A stretch of DNA of 64,000 nt, from the NCBI GenBank assembly GCA_039096225.1, contig JBBPEB010000023.1, forward strand, positions 434,501-498,500. The letters are read 5' to 3'. The notes under the pieces are model-generated. The model had not been told where the DNA came from. It made no database searches and saw nothing but the letters and a program-made list of their open reading frames with translations. Below are positions 41,770 to 53,861 of the stretch, piece by piece. Numbering within the stretch: the stretch's first letter is position 1; every line of letters begins with the position of its first letter. Both the position numbers and the translations under genes were made by a program. The DNA comes from Blastocystis sp. Blastoise. Taxonomy: Eukaryota; Sar; Bigyra; Opalinata; Blastocystidae.

Positions 41770-43479
41770 ATGAAGAATTTTTCTTTTGTTTTTTTATTTA
41801 TAGGAATCATCTTATCTTCAGTCCTCTATCATACTGTATATAAAAATAACTTCTATCTCACGCTCTTTAGATTGATCTCTTCATTGATATTGGTGTATAC
41901 AAATTTATTTCTATCTCTATTGTATAAATAGCTTGTTGAGTACATCAAAGATGTTCAGTCATTTAAAATCATCGATCAATTTCTTGATTGTTCTCCTCTC
42001 GACGTAAATTCTTTATTAAACTATCCAATTGGATTCAAAAGTATGTTTACAACATAGTACACTCATTTATATCTAATATACATTCATTTAGAAAAGAGAT
42101 TCAGATATATTACTCCTTCTTGGATTCATCAAAATCAAAATGAGTGTAGAAAAAAGATTATCATTGTGAATGAGAAAAGAAAATCTATTAAAAATGCATC
42201 TTTAGATTTGATGACTTCTTTTCTACTGTCTTTAAAACATTCTGATGAGGATAATGAAATCAAGAAAACGAAATGTAAATATTTATTAGTTTTTATAAAT
42301 AACAACATCCTATTAACCTGTATTTTCATTTTTAGATAACGATTTATCAGATCCTCTGGTGTCAAAATTTATTGGAGAGAATACTAAAGTGATTTATAGT
42401 CAAAAGTAATATAAATATAAACTTTTATATATATTTTTAATAATATATAGTAATTATTTACTTGTTTTAATTGTATATATGAGAACTCCACATGTATATA
42501 TATATATACTATTATTATGTTAGTTCTAATTATATCAATTTATTTTTTTTTATAATTTATATATAATAATTATATATATATAGAATAATAATTATTTATT
42601 TCAAACTCAGAAACTTATGTTATATTCACTCTCTCTTCTTCCTAGTTCTATTAAAGTTATATTATATACTAAAGTTAAACAATATACATATATTTGTGAT
42701 GAATATAATATCACTTATTATACATCTTATACGTATATATATATATAAGTATAAAGTATAATATTATTCTTTTTTATTTTCATTATATAACAATATATGA
42801 ATTAATTTATTGACGCAACTATATATATATAATTATATATATAATTATATATATATATAACTGTATATAGATAATTATGTATATATAATTATATATATAT
42901 AGTGAGAGTAAATATCACGCCCCTCTTTTTATTCCAATTATATCTTCTATTCAAAAACAATATAAAGGCTTATTTTATGGATATATTCACGGGGAATTAC
43001 TGGTTTCTAATAATATAGATACTATCTTAACAAATATATATAGTTTAATTGAATCTGGTATTATTCAAAAGAAGGTATATATATGTTTATATTATATATA
43101 TATATATATATGTTCATATATTTTTATATATATGTTCATATATGTTTTTATATGTTTATATATTTTTATATATATATTCATATATAACATAATTGATTTT
43201 CTACCTATATTTCTCTATATAAATTATCATATATATATATAGGTGTTTTTATCTGGTTTATATTATAGTCACGTGGAAACAACAAATATTTATTTTGGTA
43301 TATATATATATATATAATTGTATTTATTAGTTATAATTTAATATATATATATATATATATATATCATTATATTTATAAGGTTATCATTTAATATATATAT
43401 AGAATTATCTTCTAAACGAATGAATCGATATATAAATCGTAATATAAAATATACCGGAACAGATATACCTATTAGAATA

Positions 43480-43522
<43 letters not shown>

Positions 43523-45568
43523 AATATGCTAATACATTATATATTATTTAATTTTTATTTAAATATAAATATTTAATAATTCATAATCATATCTTAAAGA
43601 AATAATATATATATATAGGATTATTTTATGTTTTCTGCTGTTACTCTTTCTTCTGTTATATCTATGAATAAAACACAAATCGATTCATCATTAGGAAGAA
43701 TACTGTTTAATTATGTTTCTAACAGAAATGATATAGATACAATAGATATCACAAATGCTTGTATATATATATATATTCTTTTTTATAAATGTGTTTATCA
43801 ATATGTTTATTAGTGTATTCTTGATTGATATTTTATAAAATTCTATTTTTATTCATTAAATATATATGTATATAAATAAAATATTTTCATATTTATTATA
43901 TATATTGATACTATAATATTTATAAATATCATTAAATATCTAAACTATTCTAATGTTCATTAATACATTCAATATATTATTAATGAATCACTATTGTTTC
44001 TCCAGTAATTGTGTTCCATCCTTCTCTTTTATCTGAAAAACAGTTTTATGACGTTCACAGACAAATGTCGTTAAATAATCTATTTCGGCTTCCAAATAAC
44101 CGCGGTTCTTGGTCTATTCATAACAGTCTTTATACTTATAGTATTTTTTTTTTGTTTCTTTTAATATATTATTTGTTTATAATGATTAAAGTATTATTTT
44201 ATATTTCTTTTTTATTAGCTCGAATGATAGATGATTCATACTATTTATATTCCCGTGGTTATTTTGATGATACTTTTGACTTTTCAGAAATATCATTGCT
44301 TCAACAATATATCAACAAAAATACAAGTATGAATATATATATATTTATGTAAATATATATTGCTATTATTGAATAGAGAGTATTTGTTTGTTTATGAATC
44401 TATATTATATATATACATAATAAAGTTATAAATAAATATATATATAGGATTGGGATTATATTTAAGTAGTTATTCCCAGGGTTATTTTGCATCCTCTGTT
44501 TCCTTTTATAAAGCAGTTCATTTTGACTATTGGAAATGGTATATATATATATATAGTTATTTATATACAATTCAAAAGGATAATATGGTTTTTATGTACA
44601 CTATCCTAATATACAAACGAATTTGATAAATTTTATTTGTTATTATTATTATTATATAAATAGGAACCATATATCAGAGAACGTGACAAACTACTTTTTG
44701 AATTCTTCGTTTCTTATTAAACCAAAGTATATAATATTTATTTATTTATAGTATATTTATTTATAATCTATTTATTTATAGTATATTTATTTATAATCTA
44801 TTTATTTATAATAAACACGTTATTCTTCTTTTTATAATAAATATGTATCATTTCTAGTGTGTTTAGAACAAGTAATGATATTTGTTCTTTATATTATCAT
44901 TATTATCAATCTCTCTTCTCTTCTTCTTCTTCTTATACTGTTATATATATCGATGCTCCTTGCATCATTCATATTCTTTCTAATATATCCTTTATATTAT
45001 TATTATTATTATGCATATATTGAAATATAACTTTTTTCATTTTCAATGATTTTGTTACTAATATAAAATGATATAATATAATATAATAAAAATAATATAT
45101 TAAAATATTAAAATATAATAAAATATAATAAAATATAATAAAATATAATAAAATATATTAAAATATAATAAAATATATTAAAATATATTAAAATATAATA
45201 AAATATAATAAAATATAATAGTATATAAACAATACCATTTCCTTTATATATTTACGCTTATCAATATACTTCTTCTAGTACTTTGTTTATTATTAGAGGT
45301 TTAAATCAATATAATTATAAATATACAAAACAAATGATTCTTAAAGGATTCACATTAATTAACGAGTATATATATATATATACATACTTTGAATATAAAT
45401 TTTATTAAATATATAATAAAATAAATATATCTTATTTATTAATATTTCTATAAATTTAATTTATTTAGATATATTCCTTTAAATAATAAAGGTTTGTCAT
45501 TATCTATATTTCAGAAGAAAACAAAACATTTCTTTAAGTCTCTTATAGAATCTTTATATACTTTGTAA
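41770..45568 (+). CDS. Type II membrane, glycosyltransferase-like (GT-A fold) protein
   Basis: At least fourteen exons join in phase. The N-terminus 'MKNFSFVFLFIGIILSSVLYHT' is a signal anchor, as in Golgi transferases. Downstream, 'YLFQTQKLMLYSLSLLP', 'VILYTKV', 'HAPLFIPIISS' and 'GLFYGYIHGELLVSNN' follow the order seen in a family of nucleotide-diphospho-sugar transferases whose core reads 'YGY.NGDIL'; here the metal-binding Asp is Glu (HGELL). 'GTDIPIRIDYFMFSAVTLS' matches the later 'DYF.F' segment of such proteins. The second half (from about 44008) is not recognised. One intron, 44985-45255, starts ATATCCTTT and ends AC, a minor-spliceosome pattern. A 43-base exon at 42451-42493 is needed to keep phase. 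Substrate unknown. Confidence 0.65.
44745..44815. repeat. Intronic tandem repeat
   Basis: Intron of the transferase-like gene: alternating 'AGTATATTTATTTATA' and 'ATCTATTTATTTATA' units, about four copies. Confidence 0.8.
45083..45222. repeat. (AAAATATAAT)n repeat inside the AT-AC intron
   Basis: About twelve copies of a ten-base unit (AAAATATAAT or AAAATATATT) within the putative minor-class intron. Confidence 0.85.
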
Positions 45569-46474
45569 CATTAAGATATTCAGATACTCTTTTGGTAATA
45601 CTTTTATTTCTATTATATATATATAATATTCTGTTTGTTTTGAATATCTTTTTCCTTTTGTATATTCTATGAATACAAACGATACTTGAACACTGATAAT
45701 CACTAAAATACTTTCTAAATTCTTATTATTTGTATATAACTTGCTATTTGTGATTGCTTATTGTATTATATCGTTTTTTTTAGTATTCATTTTTTCAACT
45801 ATTTGTTTTTTTTGTAATATTATATATACTTGTATATTTTCTATATCACTTAAGACTTTCTTAAATATTATTAAATCATTATAAACTCAGTTTTGTTGTT
45901 GATTAATACATTTATATTTCACATTTTTGAAAAACACTAATACTAATTTCATGTAAGCAATCCACATATATTAATAATGATGAATACTCTTTAGAATTCA
46001 TTTTAGTTTGAGAGATTTATTGAATAAAACAACAATTACAGCATATTTTCAATTAGAATCGTTGAAAAAACTAGATAACATAAAATACTATTGTAAACAA
46101 TAATAATCTCCTTAATTAGTATAAGATTGATATGAATATCAAAGAAAGAAAAATAAAAATATTCTTTCGTTTCCCATGTTTATTTCATTCCCTAAAGTGC
46201 TAAAAAACAAATTTGTTTTTAAAAAATGTAAATCGACTTTTTGATTGTGTTTTGTAAAAATGGATTCTTTTATAAATCACGGGGATTTTGTTGTTTTTGA
46301 GAAAAGAACTGTACACGAGTCAATTATGGAAGGATACTTCTATGATTATTATAGGAAAAAATACCTGAACATGTCTTTAAGATGTTTTTATTTTATTTTT
46401 TGAAGAATTCCTCTAAGATTGCACAAAACATCTTTTGTTTTACCTTTTTTCTTATTAATTACATATAAATAAGG
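45569..46474. other. Intergenic region upstream of syntaxin-like gene
   Basis: No coding frame. Contains the 9-mer AATCACGGG at 46275-46283, shared with the region upstream of the p24 gene. Confidence 0.55.
46275..46283 (+). promoter_or_regulatory. Shared GC-containing motif AATCACGGG
   Basis: About 190 bases upstream of the syntaxin-like start; second copy of the motif found at 32529-32537. Confidence 0.25.
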
Positions 46475-47189
46475 ATGGCTACTCGTGTTTTAACTATTGA
46501 ATATAATAATTTACAAAAACAATTTCACCGTCTCACCAATAAGCGTAATCAAGGTCAAATGGCCTCTCTTATTGGAAATGAAGATAATCTCAATAAACAA
46601 CTTTCTTCTGAAGTTGATGCTCCTTTTTGGGTTGAACAAATTAAGAGAATCAATAATGATTTAAAGGATATTGAGACAAAGTGTATATAAATATAAATAT
46701 ATTAGTTTTTATGAATCTATTTTGTGTTTTCATTTAAGATTTTATTTTATTTTCTTATTTTTATAGCTACCACTCTTGAAGCTACTTATAAAAATAGATT
46801 ATCTGCTGTTTTTGATGATCAAATTAAAACAGCTGAAGTCAATATTCAAATTCAAACTCAAGCTATCATGGATTCTCTTAAGAGAGTTGAAATGAGATTA
46901 AAAAGACTTGCTGAAGGAAGAGCTGATCAAAAGACAGAATCTATTGTTCGTCAAAATGTTCAACGTGGTTTAGCTTGTCGTCTTCAAGATCTTTCACTTA
47001 ATTTCAGAAAAAATCAGAAAGATTATGTTACTAAACTTCAAAATAAAAAAGTATTCTTATTTTATTATTATATTATTATATATAATTATAGGCTGGTGGT
47101 GCTGGTAATAGTGATGATGTTTTCAGTGGATTTGTATATATATATATAATATATATATATATATATCATTTATATATTGTAATTCAATA

Positions 47190-47227
<38 letters not shown>

Positions 47228-47872
47228 GGGTCCTGACATGAATGATCGTCAAAATGCTGCTGTTGATATGATGAAACGAAATGTACAAGAAAGAGATCAA
47301 GAAATACAAAAGATTTGTATATATAGAGTTATATTGATTATTATTCTATTTATTATTCTTATATTCATTATTATTCTTATATTCATTATTATTTTCATAT
47401 TATAAATAGAATTCTATAATAAACTATTAACTAATAATAATTATATATATAGCCAAATCTATTGAAGAATTAGCAATAATGTTTAAGGATTTAGGTACTT
47501 TAGTAATTGAGCAAGGATCTATGGTCGATCGTATTGATTATAATATGGAACAAACAGTGGTACGTATGAAGGAAGGTGTACAAGAACTTGTTAAAGTATA
47601 TCACTTTATATATAGTTATTTATTTATATAATAATTATCTTACAATTTATATTTTCTATTTTTCTTTTAATAAAAAATAATAATTTTCTAAAATAATTCA
47701 TAAAGAATCATCTTATAATAAATATTTCTATATATATATATAGGCTGATGAACATCAAAAATCAAGTAGACCTATGAAAATTATGATGACTTTAGCTCTT
47801 ATTGTTCTTGTTCTTGTTATTATTATTATCGTTAAAATGGTTAATAAAGCAAATGCCAATAAAACAGAATAA
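46475..47872 (+). CDS. Qa-SNARE, syntaxin-16/Tlg2-like
   Basis: Six exons (46475-46682, 46767-47050, 47092-47133, 47229-47316, 47453-47595, 47744-47872) give exactly 298 codons, 297 residues. The N-terminal half is helical and charged, as in syntaxin Habc bundles. The SNARE motif runs 'ERDQEIQKISKSIEELAIMF', 'KDLGTLVIEQGSMVDRIDYN', with the zero-layer Gln in 'EQG'. 'EQG..(V/L)DRIDYN' is the wording I associate with syntaxin-16/Tlg2. One C-terminal membrane anchor ('IMMTLALIVLVLVIIIIVKM') is followed by a short basic tail. This SNARE group works in endosome-to-trans-Golgi fusion with the SM protein Vps45. The first intron may be read one base differently, with no effect on phase. Confidence 0.93.
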
Positions 47873-48548
47873 AAAAATAATTCTATTCTATATTTAATAT
47901 ATATGCTTCTTTTTTTAATTATCATTTATTTTATTAATTATAAAAAAATATTTCTGTACCAAATTATTTGTGTAGTATTATAGAGTGATACACTTCATTT
48001 TCCTTTATTGTTTTTATTCATTATTAACTTTCTATTTACTATTTAAAATACCATAAATGTAAACATAATAATTTAGGAAGAAAAAAAAGTTATATATAGG
48101 TTATTACAATCTTTATTATAATTATATAAACAAAATAAAAATAAAAAGTAGTATTATTAAATAATTTTCCAGAACTCAAAGGATAGGAAGATTTGTTTAT
48201 TGTATAGTACATATACATATAGTAATATAAATAGAAAATATAGAATATAAAAAAAAAGACTTTTTTAAACAATAGTAAGAAATAGAGGAGTGTTTATATA
48301 TATAGTGAAGTTAGCAAACCAAAGAAAATGATTCAATATAAATTTATAATTATGCATATACACAGTATAGAAAACAATAGCAATATAATTGGAATATAAT
48401 TAATAAAAAAAAAAGAGAGAAAAGAAAGAGTCTAATAAAGAATAATATATATATATATATTTAAATAAAAATATATAATAATAAAAATTGAATATTAGAG
48501 GATTATATTGTGTTTTTAAATATAAATTTATTTAAAATAAATCGATAT
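47873..48548. other. Convergent 3' spacer
   Basis: Between the stops of the syntaxin-like (+) and myotubularin (-) genes. AT-rich; the short frame at 48090-48272 is compositional. Confidence 0.6.
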
Positions 48549-51500
48549 TTAAACAAATGAACGTAATTGTTTTTTAGGGAAATAAGTAGGATCATTACGA
48601 AGCCAATAATTATCCCAAATACGAAGATGTTTAAATGAACAATCCACATAAATAGATCCATCTAACATTTCATATTGGTTATTCATAAATTGTTGAATAT
48701 TAGCAGGATCATTGACATAAGTCCAAATAGAAACAGTCTTTGTTTTACCACTTCTTTCCATCTTTTGACGTTCACAATCATATAAGAAAGTACCAAAACG
48801 ACCTGAATAGAAATGATCTGCTAAGAATAACAAAAGATTTTCATTGAATTCAAAAACAGTAGGATATTGGCACATTATTTGATAAAGACAATCTAAGAAT
48901 AATAAGAAAACAGGAGAACGTTGTTTCTCATCAAAATCATGATTATCAGCACCAGTACGTAAACGGAATTGATGACCAAAACTAAAATAAATAAAAAAAA
49001 AATTATTATTATTATTATTATTATTATTTAATATTGTTGTATATAAAGAATAGGAATATTAATTAAATAATAATAAAGACTATAATAATAATAAATAAAT
49101 AAAATAATAATAAAGACTATAATAATAATAAATAAAAAAATAATAATAATAATAACAATGAAAAAACATACCTACACCATTCTTTTTCAATAAGTATTTC
49201 AAATCCTTTAAGAGTACGATAATAAGGATCCATACATAATTCACCTCCAGCGACCATTTGAGCAGTTCTATCCCAACCATCAGAACAATGAGCTAATACA
49301 GAACAACCTTCATCTTCCATATATTCAACAATACGAGTTAATGATACTAAAATACTATGGACTTGTTCATACCATAAAGCATCAGATAATAACTTATAGA
49401 AATCTTCATCACCTTTTGTAAAATCAGGAGAATATAATTCACTATAATATATATATATTATTATTATAATATATAAAAAGATAAAATATATAATAATAAT
49501 AATATTAGATAACATTAAAAAAACAATATATAATAACAACAATATTATATAAAAATAAAAAAACAAAAAAATGAAACATAAAAAACTACATACACCATTT
49601 TTTGAAGAGAAGTTCTAGCAGCATGAATATTAGCAATATTCATAAATAAAATATCCGCACCAGGATAATGTGATAAGTTTTCAGTACCTTTACCTCCAGC
49701 TTGATTGCCCATAGCAGCAATTCGACTACGTGCATCTACAATATAATAATGATCTGTTTTAGCACCACCAGCACCCATTAATAAACGTAAATGTTTTTCA
49801 TCTTCAGGACATCTTTTGACTTTAATACCCACCATAGGTTGTGCACAACGACATAATACAGCATGTGTTTTAGGATGCATCCATACAGCACAAGGTACAC
49901 GAGCTTTTGAACGATATTTACATACTTTAGCAAATTCATCTTCATCGATTCCACTTGGTATTAAGAAACGTTGAGGATAAGTAGGATTAGTATCATATCC
50001 TTGCATATATAATTGTAATTTAGGACAACTTAATAAACCAATACGTTCGTAATCAGTATATGCATCATATAAAGACCAACCATTCAAATCATTACTTGGA
50101 ATCAAAGAACGAGCCTCAGGTCTAGTTATATATATAATTTTATCATTATTAGAGTATTTGTGATAGGGTTATAAAATATATATTTATATGTTTATAAAAA
50201 AAAAACAAAAAAATAAAAAAGTAATTAAAATTAATATTGAAAAAAAAAATAATAATAATAATAAAAATAATAATAATAATAAAATCAACCTACCTATAAG
50301 CAAAAACATCATCATATTTAGCAGGGAAAGCATGATTTTCAATATATTCTGTAAATGTAGAAGTAGATTTAGAAGAACCAAATTGGAAATGAATCGTTTG
50401 TTTTGCTTTTAATATTAAATAAATATTTTTAGCACCAACTTCTTTAATTTGATCAATAGCTAATAAAGGACATTGCCAATCTTCTACACCAAGAGGACCA
50501 GGTATAGTTTCTTCAGTGGTTTCTTCAATAGGTATAGGAGATATATCTGTATTTGTAGTAGTAGAAGGAGTATCACTTTCTTCACCTTCTTTAGGACTAC
50601 GTGGACTACGAGGAGTAGTAGTAGTAGATTTATCTTTTTTACCATTCTTTAATTTTAAATAAGGATGGAATATAATACGATAATTAGTCACTATCATACG
50701 TCCTTTATGATATTCATATATTAATTCATAAAAAGAACCTTTTATTAATGGAACACGGAAATTACTTTCAACATTCACCATAATCTTTTCACCTACTAAT
50801 AAATAATCAGGTAAATAAGAATCAGAAAGATAAGATGATTTTTTAGATTTAGATTCTTCTAATTTTTGTTCTAAAACAGAACGTTCAACAAATTTAAGAT
50901 TTACAGGACGACCTGCAGCTTTGATTTCTTTAACAGCAGCACTAGCACTACCCTTCTTCTTCTTAGATTGAATAGGAGTATCATTAACAGCTATTAATAC
51001 AGCACCTACGTCTAATAAACCTGTTTGTTCAGCTACACCAGGTAAACCATTAGATTGTCTTTTAAAACGACTTATAATAACAAAAGGACCAGAAGAACCT
51101 AAAGTTAAACCTAAAGCACCTTCACCAAATTCAACAGTAACTTCAGACCATAATCCACGTTCTCTTTCTTCTAATTCAGATTTAACAGTAGCTTGATGTT
51201 TTTCACGATAAGCATTTATTTTATAATCAGGTAATGAATTAGCAAATGTTAATGCATTTTGAATAGTATTATTTGTATCAACTTCAGATAATTTTTGGAA
51301 TCCTTTCTTAATAGCATGTTGAGCTTCATCAATATCATCTTTTTTAATAAAAGAAGAAGAAGCAGTAATAGCTAATTCAACACAAATACAATCTATAATA
51401 GTATCAACAGAAAAACCTACATTAGCAGAATCATAAGCAATAATACAAAAACATATATCTAATATATGTAAAGCCATTTCTTCAGATATATCTCGAATAA

Positions 51501-52113
51501 AGAAAGAAGTAAATATACGTGTAAAATAAGGATTTAAATCAATGTCCATTGTATTCATATGATTAAAAATAGAATTATCTCTTTCAGATAATAAACTTTT
51601 AATAACACGAGTTTCACTTACATAACCTTTAGCATCTAAACCAAAATAAGGCTTGAAATTCTTATCGAAAAGAAGAATTAAAATAAAGAAAACATCAGTT
51701 TCAGAAACATATTTTAATAATACTTGAGCAATTAAAGCTAAACCTAAGAGATATTGATTCTTAGCATCATGAAGAGAGAAAGCCTTTAAGATCTTCTTTA
51801 AAGTAGCCTTGACGTCTTCATCTTCTTCATCAAGAGAATTAATATCACTATCAATATCAGCAAGAAGATCTTTTATTTCATCCTCACTTTGATCCACTAA
51901 TTCTTCATAACCGAAGTTCTCTTCAGCAGAAAGTTGAGCAATAGATTTATCTAAAAGAGCTTTCCAAGCAGTAGAACGATATTTATCAGGAATGTTATCA
52001 ATAGATAAGCATTGCTTTATAGTCTCAACGCTATCAGATGAATCAAAGGAAAAGTCTTTCCAAAAACTCTTCTTCTTATCATCAGAAATGGTGTTTCCAA
52101 ATAAAGTAGACAT
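48549..52113 (-). CDS. TBC-PDZ-GRAM-myotubularin phosphoinositide 3-phosphatase
   Basis: Four exons (52113-50294, 50121-49594, 49441-49172, 48981-48549) total exactly 1017 codons, 1016 residues. Residues ~30-290 form a TBC (Rab-GAP) fold opening with 'NIPDKYRSTAWKALLD'; the Arg-finger position is Ser ('IDSDINS') and the Gln-finger position is Leu ('YLLG'), so GAP activity is unlikely. Residues ~325-415 are a PDZ domain with binding loop 'ALGLTLG'. Residues ~430-600 are a PH-GRAM domain with a Thr/Ser/Pro-rich insert. The rest is a myotubularin phosphatase with intact CX5R loop 'HCSDGWDRTAQ' (49261-49290) and 'WCSFGHQFRLR'. Active myotubularins remove the 3-phosphate of PI3P and PI(3,5)P2 on endosomes. 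The protein ends at the catalytic domain, without coiled coil or FYVE. Confidence 0.93.
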
Positions 52114-52893
52114 TTTTTATTGGTTTATCTATATACTCTAATATTACAAATTATTAACAATTTATATACTTTGAATAATTACCCAAGTCAGTCTATAAAA
52201 TATGATGAATGTATTTTTTAACAAAATCTATTTTCTTTCTGTTCAGTGATCAAGTTATTCCCCACAAATCACTGTTTTTCCCACGAATAACCTCCCATTA
52301 TTTCGATATAATCTTTTGTCAATATCAACTCTTATAATAATCATACCATTTCCTGTTATTGTTTTATCTTCATTATAGATTCTATTTTTATTCGATCATT
52401 AAGAATGATTAATCTTTGTTTCTCATCTATTGCGTTGATTCGAATGATATGTATGAATTAAGAAGAAGTATATTAGGATTTATTTGATGAATAAACCCTA
52501 ATTTAAATGTGTGTTGTGTTCTCTAATGTTCTTTTTTACATTATTTACTTGAACTGCTAATTATTTAGAAACAGAATTTTAAAAAGAAAAATATTTCAAT
52601 TGTTTAATAAAAACAAAAAAAAATACACTACTGGCGAAGTGTGAATTTTCAATGTATTTCATAAACTTATGAGTTATAATAATATTTATAATCATTTATT
52701 GTGATTAAAAATGAATTCTTACCACTTTTTGAGTGATATTATACAATTAAAAGTCTATAAAATTAAATTAAACAACTAAGAATCCTGCTAAAAAACTAAT
52801 ATATCAAATAATTTACATTTCTAGGTAATTTACGCAAATAGAAAACGAACAATAACGCGACCATCATACTTTTTTATTCTTATTCATTTAGAA
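52114..52893. other. Divergent intergenic region
   Basis: Between the starts of the myotubularin gene (-) and a small secreted protein gene (+). An ATTGG lies just upstream of the myotubularin start (52119). No coding frame recognised. Confidence 0.55.
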
Positions 52894-53366
52894 ATGAAGT
52901 CTTCTATTGTTCTGGTTTTATTTCTTATTACATTAAGTATTCCTACTTCTTATGCACTATCAAAAAAAGCTCCTGATGCTGTTTGTTCAATTGTTCTTCC
53001 CATTTTACATTATTATTATAGGTTTTACAGGAGATCAATTCGATAGAGCAGACGTGTTTATCCGAAAAATGTGTTCATTTGAATGAATTTGAAAATGGAA
53101 ACTGTGTGATGGATTGTATTTTTTTTATCTAAAATAAAATAAGTTATTTACATGTAGGTATAAGTCATTATTGTTGGAACCTTGTTTATTCTAGAGATCC
53201 TGTATGAATATTATAGGATATTTTTGTCATTTATATTTTTATTTATCTATTCTTTTAGTTAGAAGATGGAGAGATCGATGAATTACGTTTGAAAACATTT
53301 AAGGATTGTGTAATGAATGAAAGAATAAAAAGATATGAAGAAAGGAAAGAAATTCCTGTTGAATAA
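52894..53366 (+). CDS. Small secreted cysteine protein of a conserved eukaryotic family
   Basis: Four exons (52894-52980, 53022-53115, 53158-53201, 53259-53366) give exactly 111 codons, 110 residues. Signal peptide 'MKSSIVLVLFLITLSIPTSY' is followed by a compact Cys-rich domain: 'TCLSEKCVHLNEFENGNCVM', 'DCISHYCWNLVYSRDPLEDG', 'EIDELRLKTFKDCVM'. The pattern 'PLE.GE(I/V)D..R...F..C' recalls a small uncharacterised family found in plants and animals (I think DUF4787, not certain). Introns are very short (41-57 bases) and use GTTTGT, GTATTT and GTATGA rather than the TA-rich ends. Function unknown; probably ER-lumenal or secreted. Confidence 0.8.
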
Positions 53367-53861
53367 TTATTGTTAAATATCTCTTTTTCTCACTTCTGTT
53401 GTCGTAAACTATATGTATGATCGGATATTTATTTCTAATATATACAAACATCGTTAAATTCATTTAATTGTTCTTCTTCTACGATTTTCATTTTTGGTTT
53501 CTTTCATTTTTTGTTTTCTTTTTAAATATTTTTTTTTTAATTCTAGATTTGTTGTTATATACAAATATGTTCATGAATATTATGTATTTGAATATTTAGT
53601 ATTAGTTATAAGAGTGATGTCTGTCGATGAAATGATCTAAAAAATTATTAAAAATCAGTATAACTTTATCGTTGATAAGAAACAATTACAAGTGTTATAA
53701 ACATTATTTTTTAAGGATTTATAAAATTCTTTATAAAAATAAACGAGAAATGAGAAAGTTCGTAGATTTGAAAAAATTGACAAAAAAATTTATTTTTTTT
53801 GTTACTATTGTTCATTAGCCTCGTTCTAACGTTTTATATTATATATATTTAATATATACAA
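53367..53861. other. Spacer upstream of SMC6
   Basis: AT-rich, no coding frame. Should contain the 3' end of the small secreted gene and the SMC6 promoter. Confidence 0.6.

Noticed and set aside
44985-45280. Canonical GT-AG splice to the AG at 45276-45277 in the transferase-like gene
   Set aside because: That acceptor needs a phase 2 donor, and no GT of phase 2 exists in the preceding exon; the AT-AC pair fits both sites and phase.
18302-52113. SM protein, syntaxin, p24, TBC-myotubularin as one functional gene cluster
   Set aside because: Genes are on both strands, separated by unrelated genes (ATIC, WD protein) and by ordinary spacers; trafficking genes are common, so chance proximity is adequate.
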